Source: Polytrichum commune (taxonomy: Eukaryota > Streptophyta > Polytrichopsida > Polytrichales > Polytrichaceae). From it: a stretch of DNA of 60,000 bases. Shown here in pieces: positions 25,901-38,493 of the stretch (within the stretch, counting starts at the first letter, position 1; the number at the start of each line of letters is the position of its first letter). Location of the stretch: the NCBI GenBank assembly GCA_950295325.1, contig OX485804.1, positions 65,132,533 to 65,192,532 on the forward strand. The letters are read 5' to 3'. Both the position numbers and the translations under genes were made by a program. The notes below the pieces were generated by a model. That model was not told the origin of the DNA, ran no database searches, and saw nothing but the letters and a program-made list of their open reading frames with translations.

Positions 25901-28900
25901 TGGGAGAAAGACACATGCCAATGAGATACCCGACACTAACGTGTCAGAACTGGGTACCCTACCTGATCATAGCAAAGTCGAGAACATTTACTTACGGACT
26001 ACACCAGAGGTGAGCTGTTGTCTCAAGCTTTGGCTAAGATGGGGATGTATTGTAGAAGGTTCTGCCTGTCATACTGCAATAAGTTAGTGCAAAAAACTTG
26101 CAAGGTAAAGTTAGTCGTCTGTCTGGGGATGCGTACATTGCAGATGACATTGTAACTGTGTTAGAGGTTTTAAGACAATGGCACCCTTTCCACAGAAAAT
26201 GTGCACATTGTGCACAAACACAACTGCAGGATTGAGAACAAGACACATAGAACCTTGTGTACTTCTACGCTGTCAAGTAGTTTCAATTAGAAGATATACC
26301 TGCAAAGAGATCTCTGGTATAGCAGCACTTTACTTTTTATCTATATAATTTTATTTTTTTTGTGATGTACAGGTATGTAGAGTGTGTATAGAAGAGCGAG
26401 AGACTCATGAATATCTCACAAAGCTGAACTATACAAATAGGGAGATCTCAGTGGACTTAGTGAGGGGCAAAGAGCCACCACCTTCACTGCTTGTGGCTTC
26501 ATCTGGGTATGAAGCTGAACGCCGTACATCAAAAAGAGCAAGGCGTGCATCAGCATCATCTGGTGGCCGGATTTTGCTCAAGGTCTCAGGCGACACAACT
26601 GTCTTTCAGTTGAAGCTACAAGTTTGGGAATCTCTTGCGGTATGAGCTCCTCTTTACTGATTTGCTTCTACAGTCGTTGACACACTGGCTCTGGTGTTTT
26701 AAGCGATGTGATGTGTTTATATTTTAACCCAATTCTGTCCAGTTTTAGTCTCAATATGGTTGAAATGTCTGGACAGATCAATAATTCTTTACCATATTAA
26801 TGCCCTGAATCTCCTTCGGAAGCTTGTTCAATCTGAATTAGATAACTAATTTGCTCCATAGAAATATCAAAGTGTTCTGAGACAAGAATCTTTGTGGATG
26901 CCTTCTCATTGATGATGTGACTCTCTATTCCATTATTAATGTAATCGGAATTGGACCTTTCTGGGTTACTTAAGTAAACTTGTTGGATGTGTAGGTAGTG
27001 AAGGAAAACCAGAAACTGCACTTTGGCAAGCAGGAGCTCCTGGATGATAATGCTACTTTAGCTGATTTGAATATACTACCTGGAGCACAGTTATGGGTCA
27101 TGGATACAGGGCAACATGAGAACCGTGATATTGCAGGTATGGCAAATTCTTCATGTCAAATAATGGAAAATTATGTATACCATCAACAGGAATTAATATG
27201 TGAGCCCTGAATTTCTGTGCTTCATTTATCTCTTTCTGCAGCCAAGTTTGTTATTGAACTTTACAGCATGAGGATGATGGTTTTACAGACCTGTCTTTTC
27301 AAGACATTGGTTTAGATCCCTTTGGCAGCCTGGGTATTGGAGTTGTTGCATGCCTACACAAAGCATGGCCACATGCATAGACTTACTTATTTCAAAGTGA
27401 CTAATTCACTTTGAGTGCCACACAGATTCTTACTAAAGAGTGGCTTACTAGTTTTGAGGATGACTTGCCCATTCTCAAGTTCACTAATCCACAATAATGA
27501 CCATAGCGTAGTTACATGATGACATGTCAGCCTGGTTCAAAGAATACTTCTTATCATTCCTGTGGAGGCTGGGTCCGTGTGACTTCAAAATATTCAATGA
27601 AAGAAATCCCATTAAAATATGAAGGTATCCGAGCATGCCTATGTAACAGGAGACATTAACAGCTAAAAGCATTCTCATGACATGTGGACTACCTACTTAT
27701 CAGTCTATACGAGCCCTACTTGGATCATATCATAGTAAACCTGTTCTTTGCAGGGTGCTTCAATCAAATATCTTGTAATGGAAACACTTAAACATAGAAG
27801 CTTCAGTTTCATATTTGTTATTAGTAGTGACATAGTGTTCTTGGTTTTAGGAATTTTCTTTCACAAGAGACACACCTGATTGCCTTTGATCGTATTGACT
27901 TCCCCAGTTCTTTTCCTGTACAAAGTATGGAAAATATATTCTCCAACCTTCCCATTCACTTCTAGCTGAGCAGTATTGGTGTGTATTTTTGACATGTTCA
28001 GAGGAACTTCCAGCGGAGGAAAGTGGACGTGTGGAGGAGGAAGGCTTTCGAGGAACAAGGCTGCTCATGGGCCTCCCAAGTCTTGTGGAGTCTTTCACTG
28101 CTCATGCAGTTCAGAGTGGAGTTGTCCCGCCAAGTTCATCCTTCAATAATGGTAGGGATTCTACAATGACCGACCAAAGGGAAGATACGGTAGATAAAGA
28201 AGATGCAAGTACAGTACCTATGGAGACTGAGCCCAGTTTAATGTCGAAGGCTGTGAAACACAGAAGAGTGATTGGGAGCACATCAGGTGGGAACAGTGCT
28301 GATAGCCAGCCTTCTGTTGTCGATGCTTCTGAACCAGGTCAAGGGTCTGATCAATCTTTGGTTGAGGATGTGACAAGTGCTGATCTAGTGAATGAAGACA
28401 AGATGGGAATTATGGAAGAAGGTAAGATTTCCAAAGGTCGAAGTTGACTGCACTCCAGTTGCAACAGGCTTTGTTTTGTGCTCATTAAGCACCAGGATTG
28501 TAAAAGCAATAAGGTTGAAAAGCAGGGAAGAGTTTCAGTGTGGACTATACAACACATCACAAGACTGCTAAGACAAGTTTTGGGTCCACACACACATCCA
28601 TGCACACAACCCACGGCATAGAGTTTGGGAGGTTGGGAAGAGATAAAAGCATACTATCTGTAAGTATGGAGTTTAATGAACCTTCACATCAATTCTGGAG
28701 CTCTTGAATGGGCGATTTTTCCACATGCAGGCAACTCTATTTGCAGGAAAGATCTTGGCCAAGGGTTACTTGCACCTGGAGCCCCGAGAAGTGTAACCAA
28801 CTATGAGAACACAACTTTCCTGCTCGGCAATAGTTTACGCAATGGGAATGAAGGCAAAGCATCTTATCATCACAATTTTTGTAACATGGAAGCCACTGCA

Positions 28901-29176
28901 CCAAATTTGCCTTTAAAAGAAGGCCCGGAAATGGCTGTTATGAACCATCATGCGATAGGTGAGGGCAGTAGCAGTCGGGAAGCTGACATGGAAGTAGAGA
29001 GTATTCTGGGGTTCAAAACTGAGAATTTTGATAACTTGTTGCAAGTACGTCGATCATATGAGGCTGAAATGGATGGAGTTTCAGATGGTGGTAATGGAGA
29101 GCTGCGGACCAAAGAGCGGTCAGATAGCACCAATTACCAGTCTGGAGCTCATCAGCGGCCCATAGCCCTCAATTAA
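19943..29176 (+). CDS. UBP26: Ubiquitin C-terminal hydrolase, UBP26/USP48 type (16 exons)
   Basis: A cysteine protease that in Arabidopsis removes ubiquitin from histone H2B. Coding exons: 19943-20004, 20732-21037, 21241-21531, 21903-22158, 22323-22620, 22911-23376, 23624-23735, 24069-24250, 24516-24800, 24942-25149, 25274-25348, 25707-26009, 26373-26639, 26995-27136, 28002-28421, 28731-29176. All phases agree, giving 1,372 residues. The Cys box is [18 protein letters not shown] (Cys110), the His box NSGHYVAH (His357), followed by WWQFDDEQV (Asp374/375). A zinc knuckle uses Cys221, 224, 271 and 274. Three DUSP-like segments carry W-x3-W motifs ([23 protein letters not shown]). A ubiquitin-like fold (about 1015-1075) precedes EEEGFRGT near residue 1100. 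About 270 residues follow that motif, beyond where Arabidopsis UBP26 ends. Exon 1 ([11 protein letters not shown]) is the least certain; several donors are weak (exons 7, 8). Exons 10 and 11 lack internal methionine starts or are tiny, so gene finders could miss them. Confidence 0.92.
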
Positions 29177-32100
29177 GGGCTATTGCAGTGGTTGCCCCAT
29201 ATCCAGGATACATTATGTCAAGTCGATAGTAAATAATTGGAATGCCAATCAGGCATATCTTCTGCAGAGGTGTCAATTCTAAGGTCATAGAGCTCCTGAG
29301 CTGGAATTGGGGTGCAGGGTAGTCTTCATGAGTCATACAGCTACTCATGGCTGCTACAATGTGTGTACTCAGGCTTCTGACATGGTCAGTCACAAGTTGC
29401 TGGTGGAAGCTTAAGTATTGCTTTTTCCAAAACCCTGTGCTAAGGTGTGTGACGGTGCATGTGTTGGTGATTGCTATCCTTTCCCAACGTTTCTAATGTT
29501 GCTACTTTTAAGAGACATACTTTCAAGGTTGCATCATCGTCTTTAGTATGAACAAATGCAAAACATTCTGTACTCTTCAAGCAATCCTGATAGAGCTTGT
29601 TTCGCAGGCATGATTTTCTTGTATCCAAATCATAGCTGGTCCTGTTGCAACTTGGCACTATCTGTAAGTCTTTCTGACATCTATTGATCTTTCCTCCACT
29701 GCAGTGTTGAGCATTTTCCCAGAAGTAACAGTTTCTGGTTTGATCATGATATTCAACAATTTCACAGCAGTTATTCTATGGTGCGTGTAAACATAGCCAT
29801 TGCAAACATTTCTTTGACCTTGTGCTGGATGCAGATATTCATAAGTTGTTGCAGAACCCTTGGACTCCCACATGGGCAGGGTTTGTATTTCAGGTAGATA
29901 GACAAGTTCTTACACAAAGATTGTAAAATCTGAATTGCCTGGTTGATCATGAGGCTGCAATTATAGATGGGGCTGTAAATAGCGATTCCCAATCTCTTGT
30001 AGTATGTGTCATGCTTTGAATGTGCTACAGCAATTCACCTTAAGACTTCTCAGCTTCATATTGTCATTGCTCTTCTCTGTGGTTAATTTGTGACATTGAC
30101 CGATTGTGACTTCTTCCATTGATACTGTATGTCAATTGTGCCAAAGTTCCCTTCAGATTCAAGTTTGGAGTTGCTTCTTTGCTAGGTTTTCAGGTTGAGT
30201 GAAATCGACCTTCATATTCAAACATCATAAATCAAATCCAATGCGCACTGGAGTCTTGAGAATATAAGGTCGTATGGTTTGAAGTCGTATGATGTAAAGC
30301 AGGCCATGAGATTTTAATTTGTTCTCAAACTTAAAATTGTGGTGCAAATGACTGGCTACAAGATGTAAAGAGAGTGAAATCTGGATGTTACTCTGGTGCC
30401 AGATGTCCTGGAGTTGAACGAAATGCTACCAAAATATTTGCTGGGGATCCAAGGCAAGGAAAGATTTCGTCTTCTTTGGGAACCGCAGATTTCACACTTC
30501 ATTGTTGAAAGACTTAATTTTCTTATGTACCCCTCAATGAGAAAATGAATCATGGAAGTGAATTCTCACTTCTAGAATATAAAACTATTATGAAGTTAAA
30601 GTACAAGCCATGGTGGAACACAGACATGCCATGTATGCTTGAGGGATAGGCGTACAGCTATGTATTAAGGAAGATGTCGAAGTGCTACAATTTTTTTGAC
30701 AGGATATCCAAGCCAAGGGATGATGTTGTAGCCTCATGGGCCTCACACGCAGAAAATTATTCACAGGAATGAATTCTCTTCTCTAATATACAAAATATTA
30801 TGAGGTGAAAGTAAAAACCACGATGGATCACAGGCATGAGTAATGTGGGCAACCAAGCCAGGGAGCTGTGAACATGATGCAAGAAACTTCCACTTCAAAG
30901 CCCTTCCATCAGCAACATCATACATCACCTGGTCACATATCTTTTGGCAGAGCCGCATCAGATTTTGTGATGGAGCAGAACTGGCAGCACCCTTGGCGGT
31001 AAACTGTGTGGCACCCACCGTCTTTCAGTAAAAAGTTATGTCACAGTCATTTTTATATTACTGGAATCTGTCAATGTTGTAGTGAGTCTGAAATATCAGA
31101 GGCTAGGCTGAACAACCATGTGGTTTTGGGGAGGAAATCTTCGCTCTCGTACGGGACCGACTTGTCAACCTATCACTTTGCCATTAACAGCATGGCAGTG
31201 GGCCACAGTGGACAGCAGCCACAGAGGGCACAGCACAATAAGTTGAAAAGTCAGACACCCAATTGTACTCAAATTGTTTTTTAACAAATGTCATACCCAT
31301 TACCCAGGCACTTGTATGGGACTGTTCATGCTTGCGTGATGTGATCCTATCTACTGAATACCACCCAATACAGGAAGTCATGGAATGTGTCAGAAAAGTG
31401 GGTCTAACACTGTCTCCAAGAGTTTTCCCCAACACCCATCACCGCAGCCCAAGCACAAGAATCAGAATAGGAAAGGGTATGTGGATGTTATGCAGTCACT
31501 CAAACACCTACATTCGAGTGGTATATGGCAAGGCTTCTCAAGAACGGAGACCAAAAACACATGCATCAAGATGAGATTGGACTCTAGGTTCAAAGGGCTC
31601 TGCAATATCGTGAAGAGGAGGATCCTTACTTTTTACCTCCTATAACTTCTGCATCTCAGCTCGGATTCTTCAACCTGAAATGACATCTTCATGATGCACA
31701 ATTGCCAACCAGATAACACAAATCCTGATCCAATCCAACAGCTAGAATTGTCTGAAGGTGGAAGTGCTCACAACAGGAACAAGTTGACTGTTTCTGTGTT
31801 GGTCACAACCCTTGTGGAAAACGCTGAAACAGTGGAAAACACAGTAACAGTGGATTTGGCAATGGGATGAGCTTTCACCAGAAACCTAAAATTTACTGTT
31901 TGACTCTGGAAACAAGTGACAAAATGACAACTGCTGTCCTGAGTTGACCAGCAGTCTATAAAACTTGATGTCATTCCACGTCAGAAAAACTATGCCTATT
32001 ATCAACAGTTTCCTTTCTCACTCCCTATGATTACCTCACAAAGAAAGGTCATTGCCAACAGGATCTTGAGCCTCCTGAGTTCTTTTGAGAAGAGTCATCA

Positions 32101-35100
32101 CACAGGGTACTTACTGCAGTTTGATTTGTGTGCCAAAGATCTCCACAAATCCCAGTGCTTATGATGAGATCTTGCACCATAAATGATCCAAAGAAAGTCA
32201 CACACCAAGCTCTTCATTCAGAGAAAAGGGAGCATCATGATAAGATCACCTGTGATGACTCTGGAAAGTTTCCGCCAAAGTGATACTACCAATCCATGTT
32301 CTGATCATTACATGCAGATGCAAGTTCAATCAGATCACAACATTCACAAGTTGGTATAGAACATGACGTAAGAGACCTCTGGAAAAAAAATGAAGGTAAC
32401 AATGAAGAGCCACCACAGTTGGTTTGCTTCAAAATTTGAAGAGCATGCAATGCCTTCCACAAATGCAGAGTTGATCTAAAATTTTAAATACAAGTCATTA
32501 GGCAGTAGAGGCTAGATCATACACCTGGCTGGCCAATTCATCAAGAGTGGGATAAGCCCTCTTCACAGAGCCTTGCTGGTAGCACTTCTTGTAAATCACT
32601 CTCCTGGTACAATTTTTATAAAAAAGATCTTAACAACAATGCCTTTAATATGTCTACTTTATAACACTAACCAAGTTCTCCTCAAACTGATCAGTTCTTG
32701 AAGAAACATAATGTCCTCCTCCATCTGCACCCTCTTATAGATATCTCGAGCCCTGAATAATTTGATGACTGCACAGTAGGTCTTTGAATCGCAAAAAGTT
32801 TCAGGGCACAACACCCTTCATGATGGTTCACTCCTGTCCACACCTGTATTTTGCAAATGAACATAAGACGTACATTGCTTGAGTCCTTGAATCTTCTGTC
32901 CTAATCCAACAAATAGCTGCCACAAAGAAAGCCTGCAATGGAGCCATCTAGATACAAGTGGAATTAGTCCACAACAGACTTGAAAAACTCATGCTTGAAA
33001 AACTTGCCATAAAGTATAAGTGTCGATTAGCCAGAAGTCGCTTTAAACATTAAACAGATACACACATGGCAGACTATACAACTGTGGCAACAAAACTAAG
33101 GAACCCTGTGCTAACAATTACAAGTCTCCCTGGATCAGGGCAACTCCATTCCTGTGCAAGAGAGCAGTAGGATACATGTAGAATCTACATTACTAGCGAT
33201 CAAGAAAACACATAAAGGTCCTGAAAATGACTTAATTGTTGACCCTCAGACAAGAGCTCACAAAGACAAGACAGGTACACTCTATCAACCAGTTGAGACA
33301 CTTCCTCCAATCCTGCAACAAAGCATGGAGATGTGTTTGGTCTTACACTTGAGCTAGCCAAGAGATAAGCAGTAAAACAAATCAAACCCAACTACAGTCC
33401 AATTACTGGTGATACCATCAAGCTGTTCCCCACATCATGAATGGGTACTGACTTATTATTGACCCATAGGGTAACCAAAAAGAGGCATGTGAAGGTTCAC
33501 AAACCCCATATAAAATTCCTGCTGCATTCTTTTTGGTTCCTTTAGCAGTAACCATAGGCTCGGACGATTTCAGTTACCTACTGACCAAGAAATCCAATCA
33601 AAGAATCTCAAATCCTCCACCCATTTAATATTGCAATACTAAAACTAGTTGACCAAGAAATCAGATGCAGCTAATAAATAGAGGTTAAGTGCAGCCCAAA
33701 TAGAAGACCCCAAACAAGTACTAGCTTACTACCCTGATCACCATCAAAAGAGACACATTATAGTTTCAGTAGGCATGAATAGCACAAACACCAACACCAA
33801 TTGAGCAACAATGATTCCTGCATGTAAAAGTACGTATGAACATTGTCGCAGGTGATAAAGAACATTTCCCCGTATTTTGAAGACTATTCTATGAAAACAA
33901 CACGCCAACTAGTCAGGATGTATGAAGTCTATATCAAAGATTGTACCTAAACTAGTTGCATGCACAGAAATCTAAGCTAGTGTGTGTTATTCCCCTGCAC
34001 TTACCATGCAGACGAGAGTACTACACAAAAACCCTCTATACAGGACTAAGACATTTCAAAAAACACTTCAAACAAGCTCCAATAAATATCAGAAAAGGGA
34101 GTCTCTCTCTGATGAATCATACGTATACCTTGTTTCAATGGGGAATCACAGAAAATGTTTACCAAAAAGCACGAGATTGACAACGGCCAATCACATAAGC
34201 TAGCAAGCTTGTGGCCTATTTTTATGTTCACAAATGACCCTCGTCCAGTTCTCATTCAAGAAATGTAGAAACATCCAGAACACATCCTCAGGGAAACAGG
34301 AAACTTACATGCACTAGTTACCCAAGTGATACAATTGAATCAATCACAACAAATCCTCAAGTTAACCTTAGATGTTACCCAATTTTTCAACAATCCAGAG
34401 ATTTCTCTTGAAACCCCTGACATCCAGGTCATGTGGAGAAAGTATCGAAAATCTTGCAATATGCCATTTTGTGCAAACTAGGATGTCGGTAAAGATGACA
34501 GAAGTGTATCGGCTGGAACGGTAGATAGTGATGAAAAAGATGAAGCAAAGAAAAAACCTGCATGTACAACTGGGACGTATGGGAAATATGTTTCCTGTAT
34601 TCTGGTGAAACCTCCAAGGTTCCAACATTTGATTAGAAGCACATTTCCCCACTCTTTATGTACTCAGTAGTTATGTAAGGAGGCACGACAATGACAAATT
34701 GCCAATGGTAATTGTTTACATAAGAGACGGTATCTCTACATCAATTGAGGTAACCTCAAATTGACCTAAAACCTGTAAAAGAATGTAGTGTACTGGGGAA
34801 AGAAGACCAACTGAACGTAATCATACCAGGGTAATTCCTGATTGAGGAAAAATCAACAGATGACAGTCTATGCAGCAAAAGATCATCTTGCATGGAGATA
34901 GCTAAAACTACGATAGGTCTACTGGAGATAGAGCTAAAACTATGATAGGCAGCGCCAGTGGGGAGGATTTCCTAAGACCTGGAAAAGCTACAACATACAA
35001 CACATACTTTGCATGCAAAAGGGAAGGGTCTCCAAATACAGCAAAGATAGTGAAGAATAACAAATTGGTTGCAGGACGCAGGCGTGCAAGCAAACAAAAC

Positions 35101-35309
35101 TACGTATGCTTCATTGGTTTTTGAGAAAAACTTTTTTATTTTCTTCCGGCGAAGTGAAAATCTAATCTAGAAGAGTACAACAGAATACGAATGCACACTT
35201 CAGGCTGACCAGATTCCCTACTTGACTAGAACTACCTATGCACAATGTGACAGGGATCTCTAATGTATGTATAATACTGCACCTCATCACGTTCAAGAGA
35301 CGCTCCACC
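29177..35309. other. Intergenic 6 kb, no gene recognised
   Basis: Begins with the presumed UBP26 3' untranslated region and ends with that of the minus-strand DnaJ gene. Frames here are under 105 codons, overlap on both strands and show no domain. The only structure I see is the local duplication at 30557-30838. A non-coding transcript cannot be excluded from sequence alone. Confidence 0.5.
30557..30838 (+). repeat. Local direct duplication, two diverged ~70-bp units
   Basis: Units at about 30557-30627 and 30769-30838 share the order GAATTCTC, TAATATA/GAATATA, TATTATGA, TGAAAGTA/TTAAAGTA, CCATGGTGGA/CCACGATGGA, CACAGACATG/CACAGGCATG. The copies are about 210 bp apart and diverged by several substitutions and small gaps. 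Confidence 0.7.
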
Positions 35310-36491
35310 TCACCCACCCCCCAACAGCCTCTTGATTCCTGCTTTCTGTTCTCCGTTGAGTCTTGATGGGAATTCAATGTCAAATTTGATTCGCAAGTTG
35401 CCTCTCCTACCTGGTTCTTTGGCAATCGGCATTCCCTCCTTTGGCAGAACCTTTTCATAGCCAGGATGAATGATATCATTCAAGCTTATGTTGATCGTCC
35501 TACCATCTAAGGTGGTGAGCGTCACCGTGCAACCTGTCAGGGCCTCCACGAGAGAGATCTTTTGTGTTACAATCAAGTCATTGCCATCCCGTTTGTATGT
35601 GTCGTGAGGTCTTTCATCGATGACAAACACTAAGTCTGCAGCCACCAAATTGGGTTGCTCGTTGCCCTTTTCAGGGAAGGTAATTTTGGTACCCTTTTTC
35701 CACCCCGGTTTCACTTCAATTGTTAGTATCTCCTCCACGGGCATGGTCCTCCCGCTCGCATCGGCAATGCTTCTGGAGATCTTCATCTTCCTGGTGGAGC
35801 CTTTGTAGAGTTCCTCTAAACTGCACAACAGTTTATTTTCGACGGGGGCGGCCTTGCGGGGCTGCGCATGGGACGGTCCTTCCCCAAAGGACCGGAAGGC
35901 ATTCTGTCCGCCATCGGATGAGCGAAACACACTTTCCGTTCCACTAAACCCGCCAAACATGCCATCGCCGAACGGCCCTCTTCCGCCTCTTCCCCCCATG
36001 CCTCCCATCCCCGGAAATGGCGTCGCGCCACCGAAAAACTCTGCAAAAATGTCCTCAGCGTTCCTAGGGTTAAATCTAAACGCATTGCCTCCCCCTCCGC
36101 CATTCGAGAACCCTTGCGTCGACGCCCCCGGATGCGGCACCTGCCCCTTCAACCCCTCCTCCCCTTCCTGGTCATAGATTAGTCTCTTCTGCGGATCGCT
36201 CAATACCTCATACGCCTCCGATATCTGCTTGAACTTTGCCTCCGCCTCCTTCTTGTTGTTCGGGTTCTTATCCGGATGCCATTTCATCGCCAACTTCCTG
36301 TACGCTTTCTTTAAGTCATCCTCCGTCGCCGTCTTCGGCACCTTCAACACGCTATAATAATCCACCCCCATCCCAACGTCCTCCTCCTCCCCCAACCCTT
36401 CCTCCCTCTTTCTCTTCCTCCTCCTGCTGCCCCCCACTCCCCCTCCCACTCCCTCACTCCCCCTCCCTCCTCCTCCTCTCGGATCCGCCAC
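35310..36491 (-). CDS. Class B (Sis1/DNAJB1-type) DnaJ co-chaperone, intronless
   Basis: A 393-codon uninterrupted frame. J proteins stimulate the ATPase of cytosolic Hsp70 and hand it substrates. Residues 44-108 are a J domain ([15 protein letters not shown] at 72-74). A glycine/phenylalanine region follows (about 115-195: [23 protein letters not shown]). Two C-terminal substrate-binding domains complete it ([52 protein letters not shown]). There is no cysteine-rich zinc domain, so it is class B. The usual plant start is MGVDYY; here that methionine is residue 41 (36371), preceded in frame by a Gly-rich, basic stretch (RRRKRKR) starting at 36491. Either start is possible; the upstream one would add a nuclear-signal-like tail. 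Close flowering-plant relatives normally have introns, and none is seen here. Confidence 0.93.
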   Translation of the reverse strand: MADPRGGGGRGSEGVGGGVGGSRRRKRKREEGLGEEEDVGMGVDYYSVLKVPKTATEDDLKKAYRKLAMKWHPDKNPNNKKEAEAKFKQISEAYEVLSDPQKRLIYDQEGEEGLKGQVPHPGASTQGFSNGGGGGNAFRFNPRNAEDIFAEFFGGATPFPGMGGMGGRGGRGPFGDGMFGGFSGTESVFRSSDGGQNAFRSFGEGPSHAQPRKAAPVENKLLCSLEELYKGSTRKMKISRSIADASGRTMPVEEILTIEVKPGWKKGTKITFPEKGNEQPNLVAADLVFVIDERPHDTYKRDGNDLIVTQKISLVEALTGCTVTLTTLDGRTINISLNDIIHPGYEKVLPKEGMPIAKEPGRRGNLRIKFDIEFPSRLNGEQKAGIKRLLGGG

Positions 36492-36625
36492 TATTCCACC
36501 CTTTCCTTCCCTTCCCTCTCCTCCGTTCCAAACCCCTTCCCTCTCTTCCTTCCGTCCCTTTCCTCCTCACCCCTCCCCTTCCTCCTCCTTGCTTCCCGAA
36601 CTCCCAACTCCAACTCAAACCCTCG
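36362..36625 (+). repeat. Pyrimidine-rich tract over DnaJ 5' end and leader
   Basis: On the plus strand nearly all C and T (purine-rich on the transcribed minus strand). It encodes the Gly/Arg/Glu-rich N-terminal extension of the DnaJ frame and continues into its leader. The 199-codon proline/serine frame on the plus strand is a composition artefact. Confidence 0.7.
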
Positions 36626-36862
36626 CTTCAACTGCCACTTCCGTCACCTCCTATGCCTATCCCCTGCCCTTACTTTTCCACTTCACCTCCAGAGCGCATG
36701 CGCGATGTGCGAGATGCCTGTGCCGCAGCCCAAGGTCCATGCCACGCTCGCCTTGCTCGTCTATGCCTCCGAAGCTCCACCATCGCTCGCTTTTCCTTCC
36801 CAGACCTCGTTCCAGACCTTTCTAGAGCCCTCTAGAACCTCCCACGCTCAGGTACTTTCATT

Positions 36863-36879
36863 TTTAGGGTTTAGGGTTT
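36863..36879 (+). promoter_or_regulatory. Double telo-box upstream of DnaJ gene
   Basis: TTTAGGGTTTAGGGTTT, which on the DnaJ strand reads as two overlapping AAACCCTA telo-boxes. It is about 370 bp upstream of the DnaJ frame, in the region expected to hold the promoter. Telo-boxes near plant housekeeping promoters are bound by TRB/MYB-type factors; that role here is inferred. Confidence 0.55.
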
Positions 36880-37328
36880 GCTTTGCCTTGCTCCCCCCCC
36901 CAACACCTAACCACCCCCTCACTCCCGTCCCAGCCTTACTGACCGACCGCCCTGTGGGCCCCACCCCGCACCCGGTATCTACCCGCCCGCCCTATCTGCC
37001 ACGTGGCGGACTTTGCCACCTGCCTCCCCCCTGCCGCGCCTGGCCCCACGGGGGAGAAGGAAAGGGTCACTTGAGTCGGTCAGTCGGCCTCCCCACCAGG
37101 TACCTTATTGCCCTCATGTTTGTACCAACTGTATTGGACCAAAATTAAGCTTTACGAGTCCCACCCATTTCCCACAACGCCAAGTTCTCATGCTTATTTA
37201 CATCGGGCGTTCGATTTGTTGCGTTCAAGCATGTTTCAATCCCACCATCCACATCTAAAAACACATGTCCCGAGACCACAACATGTTAGTTGGATGTGCC
37301 CGATTCAATTACATGTCTTATCTTAATT

Positions 37329-37632
37329 GGACACATGTATTTGAGTGGTATGTGGTATGTGGCTCCAAAAATGAACACCCAAAAGATATGTGTTTATGAG
37401 AGATTGAACTAAGTGCCCAAAATATGGTATTTTTTTAGATTTAAAGTCAACGTATTGATGGGGGGGGCTATTTTGACCGTTTAATGAGCATGGGAATCTT
37501 CAACTTTGGAATTGCATCGGATATTCATGTGAGCTCCGAAAATCACGAGGAAAGTGAGTGGCTACAATCTTGAATTGGATTTGCTAACCATCTCATACTA
37601 ATCATGTGTTTCATAAGCCAAGAGAAGTGGGG
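37329..37632 (+). repeat. Dispersed repeat, partner at 39828-40110
   Basis: Shares, in the same order, TTGAGTGGTATG/TTTCAGTGGTATG, AGATTGAACTA, AGTCAACGTATT/AGTCAACATATT, GAGCA-GGGAATCTTCA-like, GTGGCTACAATCTTGA/GTGGTTACAATCTCAA and TTTGCTAACCATCT with 39828-40110. Strongly diverged, non-coding, boundaries uncertain. Confidence 0.6.
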
Positions 37633-38375
37633 CTAGTTGAAACACTGTACCCGATTAAGACACATCTACCTTACTCAAGAACCACATCTACCAGAGGATG
37701 TTCTCGTAACTAAGCATGAATTAAGAATGACTCTTGATTATCTTTGTTTCTTGAACATTGAGATCTCCACTCCCTCAGTCTGACCTTAAAAAAGATAAAC
37801 TTATGTGATTCCTACCTTGATGTAACAAAACATCATGTATGGTTTATGGGCTACTCGAAATGAAAGACAGAATGCTTCGACATGTGTTCAAAAATGTTAT
37901 GAAGTTGCGTGATTCATGGGTTCCTTCCAACTACGGGGTCTTTCTAGGTCGGCGTTTGTGTGAAGAGAAGGGAATTTCAATTGGCATTGTAAAGTTGGAT
38001 GGTTCCCTTGCCACACAAAGTCGGTCTACCCAACCCTACATCGTTGTTAACTTTAAAATGATGTGGACTTCGAATGAGCGAGGGCAATGAATACTAGAGT
38101 GGACCACGTAAATTTTCAAGTGTCTTAGAATCGATGTGCAACATGTACGATCCACAAACTCCCACAAAGTGGCATGGTGTGTGGCATTCCTTGGCCATGG
38201 TTCATGTATCCACAAACATTGTGAGCTTGACAAGTGGCATAATGGTATGATGCATTGAACACGTGGGATTTGTACCATTTTAGGTCATTAGTTTCGGGAG
38301 TCTCGTAGTTATATTTACGTCAACTAAACAACAGCCAGTGAGAGCAATGGGCGATGAGGAGCATAGAACCTAAGG

Positions 38376-38493
38376 GTTGTTAATGTTCTACAATGTCCAA
38401 ACTACCAATTTGACACTTGTTCGTAGAATACGAGATATAAAATAAGAAGATATAGCATTTAGTAACTTCATATAGTAAGTGATACTAAATACC
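38376..38493. mobile_element. Palindromic-end MITE type B, 5'-truncated fragment
   Basis: Only the distal half survives: TTGTTAATGTTCTACAATGTCCAAAC, AGAAGATATAGCATTTAGTAACTTC and TAGTAAGTGATACTAAATACC-like blocks align to 16553-16776. The left palindromic end is missing and the right one is cut short. Confidence 0.7.

Noticed and set aside
36236-36835. 199-codon plus-strand frame rich in Pro and Ser
   Set aside because: It is antisense to the DnaJ gene and follows its pyrimidine-rich tract; the composition explains the openness and there is no domain.
37839-38090. 83-codon frame in the repeat region
   Set aside because: No recognisable domain and no exon partners; probably chance or a transposon fragment.
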